Shown here piece after piece: positions 38,426 through 46,693 of a stretch of DNA of 64,000 nt. Each line of letters starts with the position of its first letter. The stretch's first letter is position 1. The notes beneath the pieces were generated by a model, which did not search any database, was not told where the DNA came from, and saw nothing but the letters and a program-made list of their open reading frames with translations. The stretch lies in NCBI RefSeq assembly GCF_014257025.1, contig NZ_JACMSF010000013.1:97376-161375 (forward strand), read 5' to 3'. The DNA is from Streptomyces cupreus. Lineage in GTDB: Bacteria; Actinomycetota; Actinomycetes; Streptomycetales; Streptomycetaceae. A program made the translations under genes and the position numbers.

Positions 38426-38487
38426 GTCTCACGGCTTGGATGGGTGTTTTGCCATCGGAGATGAGTTTGTGCCGCGAGATTTGAGAC
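38426..38487 (+). repeat. possible insertion-element remnant, right copy
   Basis: GTCTCACGGCTTGG at 38426-38439 and GATTTGAGAC at 38478-38487, the latter the reverse complement of GTCTCAAATC. An insertion-like footprint between the reductase and dnaB. Confidence 0.4.
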
Positions 38488-38503
38488 CCTACATGCGGAC
38501 GGA

Positions 38504-39982
38504 TCAGGTCTGCGCCATGTCGACGAAGCGTGAGTAGTGGCCCTGGAAGGCCACCGTGATCGTCGCCGTCGGACCGTTACGGTGCTTGCCCACGATGATG
38601 TCCGCCTCGCCGGCACGCGGGGACTCCTTCTCGTAGGCGTCCTCGCGGTGCAGCAGGATCACCATGTCGGCGTCCTGCTCGATGGAGCCGGACTCACGCA
38701 GGTCGGACACCATCGGCTTCTTGTCCGTGCGCTGCTCGGGTCCACGGTTGAGCTGCGAGAGCGCGATCACCGGGACCTCCAGCTCCTTGGCCAGCAGCTT
38801 GAGGTTACGGGACATGTCCGAGACCTCCTGCTGACGGCTCTCAGAGCGCTTGGAACCGCCGGACTGCATCAGCTGCAGATAGTCGATGATCACGAGCTTG
38901 ATGTCGTTGCGCTGCTTCAGCCGGCGGCATTTGGCACGGATCTCCATCATCGACAGGTTCGGGGAGTCGTCGATGTAGAGCGGTGCGGCCGAGACCTCGG
39001 GCATCCGGCGCGCCAGTCGGGTCCAGTCCTCGTCCGTCATGGTGCCGGAGCGCATGTGGTGCAGGGCCACGCGGGCCTCGGCGGACAGCAGACGCATCGC
39101 GATCTCGTTGCGCCCCATTTCGAGGGAGAAGATGACGCTCGCCAGGTTGTGTTTGATCGACGCCGCCCGCGCGAAGTCCAGCGCGAGCGTTGACTTACCC
39201 ATGGCGGGACGGGCCGCGATGACGATCATCTGACCCGGGTGCAGGCCGTTGGTGAGCGAGTCGAGGTCCGTGAACCCGGTGGGCACACCGGTCATCTCGC
39301 CGGTACGCGAGCCGATCGCCTCGATCTCGTCGAGCGCGCCCTCCATGATGTCGCCGAGCGGCAGATAGTCCTCGCTGGTGCGCTGCTCGGTGACCGCGTA
39401 GATCTCGGCCTGGGCGCGGTTGACGATCTCATCGACGTCGTCGTCGGCCGCGTATCCCATCTGGGTGATGCGGGTTCCGGCCTCGACCAGGCGGCGGAGC
39501 ACGGCGCGCTCGTGGACGATCTCCGCGTAGTACTCGGCGTTCGCCGCGGTCGGCACCGTCTGGACGAGGGTGTGCAGATACGAGGCGCCACCGACCTTGT
39601 TGATCTCGCCGCGCTTGGTGAGCTCGGCGGCGATGGTGATGGGGTCGGCAGGCTCGCCCTTGGCATAGACGTCGAGGATCGCCTGGAAGATTGTCTCGTG
39701 CGCGGGCTTGTAGAAGTCATGGCCCTTGAGGACCTCGACCACGTCCGCGATGGCGTCCTTGGACAGGAGCATGCCCCCGAGGACGGACTGCTCTGCGTCC
39801 AGGTCCTGGGGCGGCACCCGCTCGAAGGCCGAACCGCCACCGTCCCACTCGCCGCTCTCCCGGCCGCGGTCGTGCTGCTCGTCCCGGCCCCGGCCCCCGT
39901 CACCGCGGCGGCGGGAGGCAGGCAGACGATCACTGGGCCCGCTGTCGGCCCACGGGTCGTCCAAGGGCTCGGAAATGCTCAC
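38504..39982 (-). CDS. dnaB: replicative DNA helicase
   Basis: Hexameric 5'-3' helicase at the replication fork. 492 residues. An N-terminal disordered segment (about 50 residues, charged and Gly/Arg-rich) precedes the DnaB N-domain (PPQDLDAEQSVLGGMLLS). The RecA-like core has Walker A ARPAMGKST at 257-265, DYLQLM (Walker B region) and ALSQLNRG then DLRESGSIEQDADMV. No intein. GTG 39982 is preceded by GGGAGGAGGTGG. The gap between it and the MATE gene contains DnaA-box-like sequences. Confidence 0.97.
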   Translation of the reverse strand: MSISEPLDDPWADSGPSDRLPASRRRGDGGRGRDEQHDRGRESGEWDGGGSAFERVPPQDLDAEQSVLGGMLLSKDAIADVVEVLKGHDFYKPAHETIFQAILDVYAKGEPADPITIAAELTKRGEINKVGGASYLHTLVQTVPTAANAEYYAEIVHERAVLRRLVEAGTRITQMGYAADDDVDEIVNRAQAEIYAVTEQRTSEDYLPLGDIMEGALDEIEAIGSRTGEMTGVPTGFTDLDSLTNGLHPGQMIVIAARPAMGKSTLALDFARAASIKHNLASVIFSLEMGRNEIAMRLLSAEARVALHHMRSGTMTDEDWTRLARRMPEVSAAPLYIDDSPNLSMMEIRAKCRRLKQRNDIKLVIIDYLQLMQSGGSKRSESRQQEVSDMSRNLKLLAKELEVPVIALSQLNRGPEQRTDKKPMVSDLRESGSIEQDADMVILLHREDAYEKESPRAGEADIIVGKHRNGPTATITVAFQGHYSRFVDMAQT

Positions 39983-40440
39983 CGAGCCACCTCCTCCCGT
40001 CCGCCGAGCGGACCTCGCGTGCCCCTCATTTCTACGGCACGCCACTGACAACTAAGAGGCCCAACTCCGGTTCTTGCTCGTCGGTTTTGTGTCGTTTTCT
40101 CGACCGACGGACGGAGCGGGCGCCGGACCACGGTAGGCCCCTCGGCACCGTCAGCCAATCTGGTTATCCACAGGCCATGTGGACGACGGCCCGGATGCTG
40201 TGGAGAACTCCGCAAAACCTGTGCACGACCCGGTGGACAGCCCTGTGAACAAGCCGCGCCGATTTCCCAAGCACCGCCTCTGAGCTGCATGTTTCCCATC
40301 CACCGGCTGTGCAGAAGAAAAACTTCCCCAGTCGGCCCAAGATCACTTCGAACGGTGCGCGAGAGCACACACCCCGAGACGAACAGTAAGGGTCATTCTC
40401 TGATTGCATCTCTTACCTGTGGACGATTAGATTGGTGCTC
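39983..40440. other. 458-bp divergent gap, dnaB / MATE, rich in DnaA-box-like 9-mers
   Basis: Contains one consensus box TTATCCACA (40164-40172, +) and, on the other strand, TCGTCCACA at 40178-40186 and 40418-40426, TTCTCCACA at 40199-40207 and TTGTTCACA at 40244-40252. The last four depart from the consensus by one base or more. Also holds the dnaB and MATE promoters. Confidence 0.55.
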
Positions 40441-41778
40441 ATGACACAGGCTCCCGCGACCCCCAAGGCCATCCGCCGCCAGCACGATCGAGAGATCATC
40501 GCGCTGGCCGTCCCGGCCTTCGGCGCACTCGTCGCCGAGCCCCTCTTCGTCATGGTCGACAGCGCGATCGTCGGCCACCTCGGCACCGCCCAGCTCGCCG
40601 GCCTCGGCGTCGCCTCCGCGCTCCTCATGACGGCCGTGAGCGTCTTCGTCTTCCTGGCCTACGCCACCACCGCGGCCGTCGCCCGACGCGTCGGCGCCGG
40701 TGACCTCCAGGCCGCCATCCGCCAGGGCATGGACGGCATCTGGCTGGCCCTCATCCTCGGCGCCGGCGTCATCGCGGTCGTGCTGCCCACGGCACCGTTC
40801 CTCGTGGAACTCTTCGGCGCCTCCGACACTGCAGCCCCGTACGCGACCACCTATCTCCGGATCTCCGCACTCGGCATACCGGCGATGCTCGTCGTCCTCG
40901 CCGCCACCGGCGTCCTGCGCGGACTCCAGGACACCCGAACACCGCTGTACGTCGCCATCGCGGGCTTCGTCACCAACGCCGTCCTCAACCTCGGCCTCGT
41001 CTACGGCGCCGACCTCGGGATCGCCGGATCCGCCTGGGGCACCGTCATCGCCCAGTGCGGCATGGCGGCCGCCTATCTCGTGGTCGTCGTTCGCGGAGCC
41101 CGCGAGCACCAGGCCTCCCTGCGCCCCGACGCGGCCGGGATCCGGGCCTCCGCCCAGGCCGGTGTGCCGCTGCTGGTGCGGACGCTTTCGCTGCGGGCCA
41201 TCCTGATGATCGCCACTGCGGTCGCCGCCCACCTCGGAGACGCCGATATCGCGGCCCACCAGATCATCCTGTCCCTCTGGAGCCTGCTCGCCTTCGCCCT
41301 CGACGCGATAGCCATTGCAGGGCAGGCGATCATCGGCCGCTATCTCGGCGCTGACGACGCCGAGGGCGCCCGCGCCGCCTGTCGCCGCATGGTGGAGTGG
41401 GGCATCGCGGCAGGTGTCGTCCTGGCCCTGCTCGTGGTGATCGCCCGGCCCCTGTTCCTGCCGCTGTTCACCAGCGACCCGGTCGTGAAGGACGCCGCGC
41501 TGCCCGCTCTGCTCATGGTGGCGCTCTCCCAGCCGATCTGCGGCGTGGTGTTCGTCCTGGACGGCGTCCTGATGGGCGCGGGCGACGGCCCGTATCTGGC
41601 CTGGGCCATGGTGCTCACCCTGGCCGTGTTCACTCCGGTCGCCCTGCTCGTCCCGGTCCTCGGCGGTGGACTCACCGCGGTCTGGGGGGCGATGACGCTG
41701 ATGATGACGGTACGGATGCTGACGCTCTGGCTCCGCGCCCGCTCCGGCCGATGGATCGTGACGGGCGCGACGCGCTGA
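40441..41778 (+). CDS. MATE-family efflux transporter
   Basis: Cation-coupled exporter, DinF-like, 445 residues, about twelve TMs. Family stretches: ALAVPAFGALVAEPLF in TM1, ATTAAVARRVGAGD after TM2 and GVLRGLQDTRTPLYV mid-protein. Substrate unknown. ATG 40441 selected; an in-frame TTG and GTG 9 and 6 nt upstream are weaker. Two parS sites lie immediately after its stop. Confidence 0.93.
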   Translation: MTQAPATPKAIRRQHDREIIALAVPAFGALVAEPLFVMVDSAIVGHLGTAQLAGLGVASALLMTAVSVFVFLAYATTAAVARRVGAGDLQAAIRQGMDGIWLALILGAGVIAVVLPTAPFLVELFGASDTAAPYATTYLRISALGIPAMLVVLAATGVLRGLQDTRTPLYVAIAGFVTNAVLNLGLVYGADLGIAGSAWGTVIAQCGMAAAYLVVVVRGAREHQASLRPDAAGIRASAQAGVPLLVRTLSLRAILMIATAVAAHLGDADIAAHQIILSLWSLLAFALDAIAIAGQAIIGRYLGADDAEGARAACRRMVEWGIAAGVVLALLVVIARPLFLPLFTSDPVVKDAALPALLMVALSQPICGVVFVLDGVLMGAGDGPYLAWAMVLTLAVFTPVALLVPVLGGGLTAVWGAMTLMMTVRMLTLWLRARSGRWIVTGATR

Positions 41779-41780
41779 CT

Positions 41781-41794
41781 GTTTCACGTGAAAC
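41781..41794. other. parS site, perfect (tandem pair, 1 of 2)
   Basis: Perfect GTTTCACGTGAAAC starting 3 nt after the MATE stop. Centre-to-centre spacing to the next site is 18 bp. Confidence 0.95.
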
Positions 41795-41798
41795 CGAC

Positions 41799-41812
41799 GT
41801 TTCACGTGAAAC
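41799..41812. other. parS site, perfect (tandem pair, 2 of 2)
   Basis: Perfect GTTTCACGTGAAAC, 4 bp after the previous copy. Confidence 0.95.
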
Positions 41813-41828
41813 ATGGCCCCAGGCACGA

Positions 41829-41863
41829 AGAAGGGGCCGCACCCCACGGGCACGGCCCCTTCT
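41829..41863 (-). terminator. terminator downstream of rplI
   Basis: Perfect 11-bp inverted repeat AGAAGGGGCCG (41829-41839) / CGGCCCCTTCT (41853-41863), 13-nt loop. On the minus strand it follows rplI. Confidence 0.8.
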
Positions 41864-41890
41864 CTCAGCTCTTCAAGCCGAGCGCAGCGA

Positions 41891-42337
41891 TCAGGCCGCG
41901 ACGACCTCGATGTTGACCTTGGCGGCAACCTCGGGGTGCAGACGCACGGACGTCTCGTGGGCGCCCAGAGTCTTGATCGGCGCGCCGAGCTCGATGCGGC
42001 GCTTGTCGACCTCGGGGCCACCGGAAGCCTTGATCGCGGAAGCGATGTCGGCCGGGGTGACGGAACCGAAGAGACGACCGGCGTCACCGGAGCGGACGGC
42101 CAGGCGGACCTTGACGCCCTCAAGCTGGGCCTTCACAGCGTTGGCCTGCTCGATGGTCTGGATCTCGTGGATCTTGCGAGCACGACGGATCTGCTCGACG
42201 TCCTTCTCGCCACCCTTGGTCCAACGGATCGCGAAGTTCCGCGGGATCAGGTAGTTGCGAGCGTAACCGTCCTTGACGTCGACGACGTCGCCCGCGGCAC
42301 CGAGGCCGGAGACCTCGTGGGTGAGGATGATCTTCAT
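41891..42337 (-). CDS. rplI: 50S ribosomal protein L9
   Basis: bL9, 148 residues, normal length. [31 protein letters not shown] (split here, hallmark of bL9 near residues 1-32) and C-terminal domain with KVNIEVVAA. Last gene of the rpsF-ssb-rpsR-rplI operon, ended by the hairpin at 41829-41863. Confidence 0.98.
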   Translation of the reverse strand: MKIILTHEVSGLGAAGDVVDVKDGYARNYLIPRNFAIRWTKGGEKDVEQIRRARKIHEIQTIEQANAVKAQLEGVKVRLAVRSGDAGRLFGSVTPADIASAIKASGGPEVDKRRIELGAPIKTLGAHETSVRLHPEVAAKVNIEVVAA

Positions 42338-42355
42338 GTGTCGGTCACCCTTCCC

Positions 42356-42592
42356 TTATCGCGCGGTGGAGGTGTAGGGCAGCAGCGCCATCTCACGGCT
42401 GTTCTTCACGGCCGTGGCGACGTCACGCTGGTGCTGCGTGCAGTTGCCGGTCACGCGGCGGGCACGGATCTTGCCGCGGTCGGAAATGAACTTCCGCAGC
42501 ATGTTCGTGTCCTTGTAGTCCACGTACGTGACCTTGTCCTTGCAGAAAGCGCAGACCTTCTTCTTCGGCTTGCGCACAGGCGGCTTCGCCAT
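42356..42592 (-). CDS. rpsR: 30S ribosomal protein S18
   Basis: bS18, 78 residues. [17 protein letters not shown] and [21 protein letters not shown] are characteristic. It contains CAFC near the N terminus and a third Cys in GNCTQHQ, a zinc-binding (C+) type arrangement; many Streptomyces also carry a Cys-less paralogue induced by zinc shortage. Binds the S6 partner encoded by rpsF. Confidence 0.98.
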   Translation of the reverse strand: MAKPPVRKPKKKVCAFCKDKVTYVDYKDTNMLRKFISDRGKIRARRVTGNCTQHQRDVATAVKNSREMALLPYTSTAR

Positions 42593-42649
42593 GGTGTATC
42601 TCCTGTGTGATCAAGAAGTGTGGGTACGACCCACCCTCGGCCCGAGGGC

Positions 42650-43234
42650 CTAGAAGGGGGGCTCGTCCGAGTAGCCGCCACCGCTGCCGCCGGAGTTTCC
42701 ACCCCAGCCGCCGCCACCGCCGCCCTGCTGGCCACCGGCGGGAGCGCCGGTCGCCCACGGGTCGTCGGCCGGAGCGCCGCCGCCCTGCTGACCGCCGCCG
42801 GGGCCACCGCCCCAGCCGCCGCCACCCTGGCCGCCACCGCCACCGAAGCCACCGCCCTGGCCACCGCGGCCGGCGGTCTTGGTGACCTTGGCCGTGGCGC
42901 TGCGCAGGCTGGCGCCGACTTCCTCGACGTCCAGCTCGTAGACCGTGCGCTTGACGCCCTCACGGTCCTCGTAGGACCGCTGCTTCAGCCGGCCCTGCAC
43001 GATGACGCGCATGCCTCGCTGGAGCGATTCGGCGACGTTCTCCGCCGCCTGACGCCAGACCGAGCAGGTCAGGAAGAGGCTCTCGCCGTCCTTCCACTCA
43101 TTGGTCTGACGGTCGAAGGTGCGGGGAGTGGACGCGACACGGAACTTCGCGACCGCCGCACCGGAAGGGGTGAAGCGCAGCTCGGGGTCATCGACAAGAT
43201 TGCCGACGACCGTGATGACGGTCTCGCCTGCCAT
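42650..43234 (-). CDS. ssb: single-stranded DNA-binding protein
   Basis: SSB of 194 residues. OB fold about residues 5-110 with [32 protein letters not shown] and [16 protein letters not shown]. The linker from about residue 118 is extremely Gly-rich with Gln and Trp ([10 protein letters not shown]). The C tip is DEPPF, the partner-binding acidic tail. Sits between rpsF and rpsR. Confidence 0.97.
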   Translation of the reverse strand: MAGETVITVVGNLVDDPELRFTPSGAAVAKFRVASTPRTFDRQTNEWKDGESLFLTCSVWRQAAENVAESLQRGMRVIVQGRLKQRSYEDREGVKRTVYELDVEEVGASLRSATAKVTKTAGRGGQGGGFGGGGGQGGGGWGGGPGGGQQGGGAPADDPWATGAPAGGQQGGGGGGWGGNSGGSGGGYSDEPPF

Positions 43235-43313
43235 TGGGGGAACCTCTCGGCGGGTTTGCTGCTGGCTGCTTGTGCTGCTACTCGAAATCCCGAGATCAGC
43301 TGAGCGGGAGAGC

Positions 43314-43604
43314 TCAGTGGGTCTCGGGGCGGAGGACCTTGGTCCGGAGGACCGACTCGTTCAGGTTCATCTGGCGGTCGAGCTCCTTGACGACCGCAGG
43401 CTCGGCCTGCAGGTCGATGACCGAGTAGATGCCCTCGGGCTTCTTCTTGATCTCGTACGCGAGACGACGACGGCCCCAGGTGTCGACCTTCTCGACCTTG
43501 CCGTTGCCCTCACGGACGACGGAGAGGAAGTTCTCGATCAGGGGGGCGACAGCGCGCTCCTCCAGATCGGGGTCGAGGATGACCATCACCTCGTAGTGAC
43601 GCAT
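43314..43604 (-). CDS. rpsF: 30S ribosomal protein S6
   Basis: bS6, 96 residues: [18 protein letters not shown] at the start and [19 protein letters not shown], then [18 protein letters not shown] 43604 with a strong AAAGGAGGTGG site. First gene of the operon; an upstream hairpin (43633-43651) lies between the promoter region and the ribosome site. Confidence 0.98.
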   Translation of the reverse strand: MRHYEVMVILDPDLEERAVAPLIENFLSVVREGNGKVEKVDTWGRRRLAYEIKKKPEGIYSVIDLQAEPAVVKELDRQMNLNESVLRTKVLRPETH

Positions 43605-43632
43605 GTGGAACCCACCTCCTTTGGACTCAACG

Positions 43633-43651
43633 GCCACGGTCGTTCCGTGGC
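43633..43651 (-). promoter_or_regulatory. leader hairpin upstream of rpsF
   Basis: Perfect 7-bp stem GCCACGG / CCGTGGC with a 5-nt loop, 28 nt before the rpsF start. Could be part of an S6:S18 autoregulatory leader; the bulged CCG needed for that motif was not proven. Confidence 0.4.
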
Positions 43652-43868
43652 AGGAGGGTTGTGATGCGTACGCAACGGTATCGGCCACAACTGACAATCG
43701 GGGTCCCTCTCGGGATTCCCGGCCGTGACGTGGGCAGACACCGGTGCAGACGGTACAGAGTACCCGCACACCCGCTTCCGGTTGAAATCCGGCCGTGAGC
43801 GCCGACAATCTGGATACATCGGGTGTGTATGGCGCTACGATGCGCCGCCTTCCGCAGGAGGTGCCCTC

Positions 43869-44183
43869 ATGGCACAAGCAATGCGACCCAACACCGTCGG
43901 AGGCCTCTTCGCCACGGACGGAAAGTCCCACCCGCTCCAGGACACCCTGCTCGCGGTGACCCTGGTGCTGGGCATCACGTCTTTCGTCACGGCGATGTTC
44001 CACGACCTGCATCTGCTCAGCTCCTGGACCGGCCTGGTGGGGATCGCCACCGGTGCCTACGGCCAGTGGGTCTCGGAGACGACGCGGGAGCGCTTCGGCC
44101 TGATCCTGGGCCTGGGCGCCGCGGGCGTCGGCTTCTTCCTGGGCATGGCGCACGGTGGGCTCTTCGGCGGGGTCGTCGGCTGA
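43869..44183 (+). CDS. small membrane protein of unknown function
   Basis: 104 residues, no assigned family. Three hydrophobic stretches: [19 protein letters not shown] (about 27-45), [17 protein letters not shown] (about 52-68) and [29 protein letters not shown] (as the C end, split). AGGAGG at 43855-43860 and ATG 43869 make a good start. Divergent from rpsF, upstream of FemX. Confidence 0.8.
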   Translation: MAQAMRPNTVGGLFATDGKSHPLQDTLLAVTLVLGITSFVTAMFHDLHLLSSWTGLVGIATGAYGQWVSETTRERFGLILGLGAAGVGFFLGMAHGGLFGGVVG

Positions 44184-44361
44184 TGCCATAGACACCGTCC
44201 TCGGACTCCTCCGACACCGCCACCGATCGCCCCGGCGGCCCACAGGCCGGGGCGAAGCTGCCGTATGCCCAGTCGGGCCGCTCGCGAGGCGCAGTAGGCT
44301 TCGGCGCGAGAGCCGGAGCCCCTGAACCCATGGGGACACACCAGCCCGAGGAGCGCCCCGA

Positions 44362-45483
44362 ATGAGCCTGACCCTGAGGACGATCAGTCGCGAGCAGCAT
44401 CTGGCGTACATCCAGAGCCTGCCGGCGGCGAGCCACATGCAGGTTCCGGCCTGGGCCGATGTCAAGGCGGAGTGGCGCTCCGAGAACCTCGGGTGGTTCG
44501 ACGACCGGACCGGTGAGATGGTCGGCGCGGGCCTGGTGCTCTACCGCCAGCTGCCCAAGATCAAGCGCTACCTCGCCTATCTGCCCGAGGGCCCGGTCAT
44601 CAACTGGTTCGCGCCGAATCTGACGGACTGGCTGGAACCGATGCTCGCGCACCTCAAGCAGCAGGGCGCCTTCTCCGTGAAGATGGGCCCGCCGGTGATC
44701 ATCCGGCGCTGGGAGGCGGGCTCCATCAAGGCCGGCATCCAGAACCCCGACGTGAAGCGACTGCGCGACATCGAGGCCGACTTCATCGAGCCGCGCGCCT
44801 TCGAGGTCGCCGACAAGCTGCGTCGTATGGGCTGGCAGCAGGGCGAGGACGGCGGGGCCGGCTTCGGCGACGTACAGCCCCGCTACGTCTACCAGGTGCC
44901 GCTCGCCAACCGCTCGCTGGAAGAGGTGCACAAGAACTTCAACCAGCTGTGGCGCCGCAACATCAAGAAGGCCGAGAAGGCCGGTGTCGAGGTCGTCCAG
45001 GGCGGCTACCACGACCTTGAGGAATGGCAGCGGCTGTACGAGATCACGGCCGTGCGCGACCACTTCCGGCCCCGCCCGCTGGGGTACTTCCAGCGCATGT
45101 GGACGGCCCTCAACACCGAGGACCCCAACCGCATGCGGCTCTACTTCGCCCGGCACAACGGCGTGAACCTGTCCGCGGCGACGATGCTGATCGTCGGTGG
45201 ACACGTCTGGTACTCCTACGGCGCCTCCGACAACATCGGCCGTGAGGTCCGGCCCTCGAACGCGATGCAGTGGCGGATGCTGCGCGACGCCTACGCGCTC
45301 GGCGCGACCGTCTACGACCTGCGGGGCATCTCCGACTCGCTGGACGAGTCCGACCACCTCTTCGGCCTGATCCAGTTCAAGGTGGGCACCGGCGGCCAGG
45401 CCGCCGAGTACCTCGGCGAGTGGGACTTCCCGCTGAACAAGCTGCTCCACAAGGCGCTCGACATCTACATGTCGCGCCGCTGA
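44362..45483 (+). CDS. femX: FemX/FemAB-type peptidoglycan aminoacyltransferase
   Basis: A 373-residue Fem-family enzyme that transfers an amino acid from aminoacyl-tRNA to lipid II, in Streptomyces the glycine on LL-DAP. Family stretches: [22 protein letters not shown] and [21 protein letters not shown] (split around residues 195-212), then [10 protein letters not shown] and [14 protein letters not shown] with the typical ending. This copy is the housekeeping FemX (in S. coelicolor SCO3904, as I recall), distinct from the vancomycin-resistance VanK. Followed 74 nt later by the racemase-like gene on the same strand. Confidence 0.9.
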   Translation: MSLTLRTISREQHLAYIQSLPAASHMQVPAWADVKAEWRSENLGWFDDRTGEMVGAGLVLYRQLPKIKRYLAYLPEGPVINWFAPNLTDWLEPMLAHLKQQGAFSVKMGPPVIIRRWEAGSIKAGIQNPDVKRLRDIEADFIEPRAFEVADKLRRMGWQQGEDGGAGFGDVQPRYVYQVPLANRSLEEVHKNFNQLWRRNIKKAEKAGVEVVQGGYHDLEEWQRLYEITAVRDHFRPRPLGYFQRMWTALNTEDPNRMRLYFARHNGVNLSAATMLIVGGHVWYSYGASDNIGREVRPSNAMQWRMLRDAYALGATVYDLRGISDSLDESDHLFGLIQFKVGTGGQAAEYLGEWDFPLNKLLHKALDIYMSRR

Positions 45484-45557
45484 GCCACAGGCATTTGCTT
45501 CGATAGCTTCCATACCTCTGATACACCGCAGCCACCAGAAAGGTTCCAGGTCCGGCC

Positions 45558-46589
45558 ATGGCGCTCACGCTCTACGTCGACACCGCGCGCTGGCGGGCGC
45601 ACCACAAGCACGTGCAGGAGCAGTTCCCGGGCCTCGTCCCGGTCTGCAAGGGCAACGGCTACGGCTTCGGGCACGAGCGGCTGGCGGAGGAGGCCACGCG
45701 GCTCGGCGCCGACGTCCTCGCCGTGGGCACGACGTACGAGGCCGCGCGCATCAAGGACTGGTTCGGCGGTGACCTGCTGGTGCTGACGCCGTACCGGCGC
45801 GGCGAGGAGCCGGTGCCGCTGCCCGACCGGGTCATCCGCTCGGTGTCCTCGATCGACGGCGTGTACGGCCTCGTGGGGGCCCGGGTGGTCATCGAGGTGA
45901 TGTCCTCGATGAAGCGGCACGGCGTGAGCGAGCAGGACCTGCCGCAGTTGCACTCCGCCATAGAGAACGTCCGCCTGGAGGGCTTCGCCATCCACCTGCC
46001 GCTGGACCGCACCGACGGCTCGGACGCCGTCGAGGAGGTCATCGGCTGGATGGACCGCCTGCGCGCCGCCCGGCTGCCGTTGCACACGATGTTCGTCAGC
46101 CACCTCAAGGCCGATGAACTCGCCCGGCTCCAGCAGCAGTTCCCGCAGACCCGCTTCCGCGCCCGCATCGGCACCCGGCTGTGGCTGGGGGACCACGAGG
46201 CCACGGAGTACAGCGGCGCCGTCCTCGACGTCACGCGCGTCGCCAAGGGCGACCGTTTCGGCTACCGGCAGCAGAAAGCGGCCTCCGACGGCTTCCTGGT
46301 GGTCGTGGCGGGCGGAACGTCGCACGGGGTGGGTCTGGAGGCCCCCAAGGCGCTGCACGGCGTCATGCCGCGCGCCAAGGGCGTCGCCCGCGCCGGACTC
46401 GCCACCGTGAACCGGAACCTTTCTCCGTTCGTCTGGGGCGGCAAGCAGCGCTGGTTCGCCGAGCCGCCGCACATGCAGGTCTCCATCCTGTTCGTCCCTG
46501 CGGACGCCCCGGAGCCGAAGGTCGGCGACGAGCTGGTGGCCCATCTGCGCCACACCACCACGCAGTTCGACCGCATCGTCGACCGCTGA
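45558..46589 (+). CDS. alanine-racemase-like PLP protein
   Basis: 343 residues with an alanine-racemase fold: the PLP lysine is K31 in VCKGNGYGFG, and the substrate-phosphate region RIGTRLWLGD and HLKADELARL are family-like. The C-terminal racemase segment that normally provides the second catalytic Tyr aligns here with GDRFGYRQQK, i.e. Lys or Gln at the Tyr position, so classical D/L-alanine racemization may be lost. Next to FemX, it might supply or edit a residue for the cross-bridge. Start ATG 45558. Confidence 0.85.
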   Translation: MALTLYVDTARWRAHHKHVQEQFPGLVPVCKGNGYGFGHERLAEEATRLGADVLAVGTTYEAARIKDWFGGDLLVLTPYRRGEEPVPLPDRVIRSVSSIDGVYGLVGARVVIEVMSSMKRHGVSEQDLPQLHSAIENVRLEGFAIHLPLDRTDGSDAVEEVIGWMDRLRAARLPLHTMFVSHLKADELARLQQQFPQTRFRARIGTRLWLGDHEATEYSGAVLDVTRVAKGDRFGYRQQKAASDGFLVVVAGGTSHGVGLEAPKALHGVMPRAKGVARAGLATVNRNLSPFVWGGKQRWFAEPPHMQVSILFVPADAPEPKVGDELVAHLRHTTTQFDRIVDR

Positions 46590-46609
46590 CATCCTCCCCA
46601 GCCCAACAC

Positions 46610-46645
46610 AAAGGCCGTGCACGGGTTTTCCCGCGCACGGCCTTT
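46610..46645. terminator. bidirectional terminator, racemase-like / GT87
   Basis: Perfect 11-bp inverted repeat AAAGGCCGTGC (46610-46620) / GCACGGCCTTT (46635-46645), 14-nt loop containing TTTT. Confidence 0.85.
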
Positions 46646-46693
46646 CGCATGTCCCGCACTCCTTCGTCCCAGGCCTCCCGGGACGGTGTTCGC

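Noticed and set aside
38504..39982. Possible intein in dnaB
   Set aside because: The Walker A region runs continuously through ARPAMGKST and the protein has normal length.
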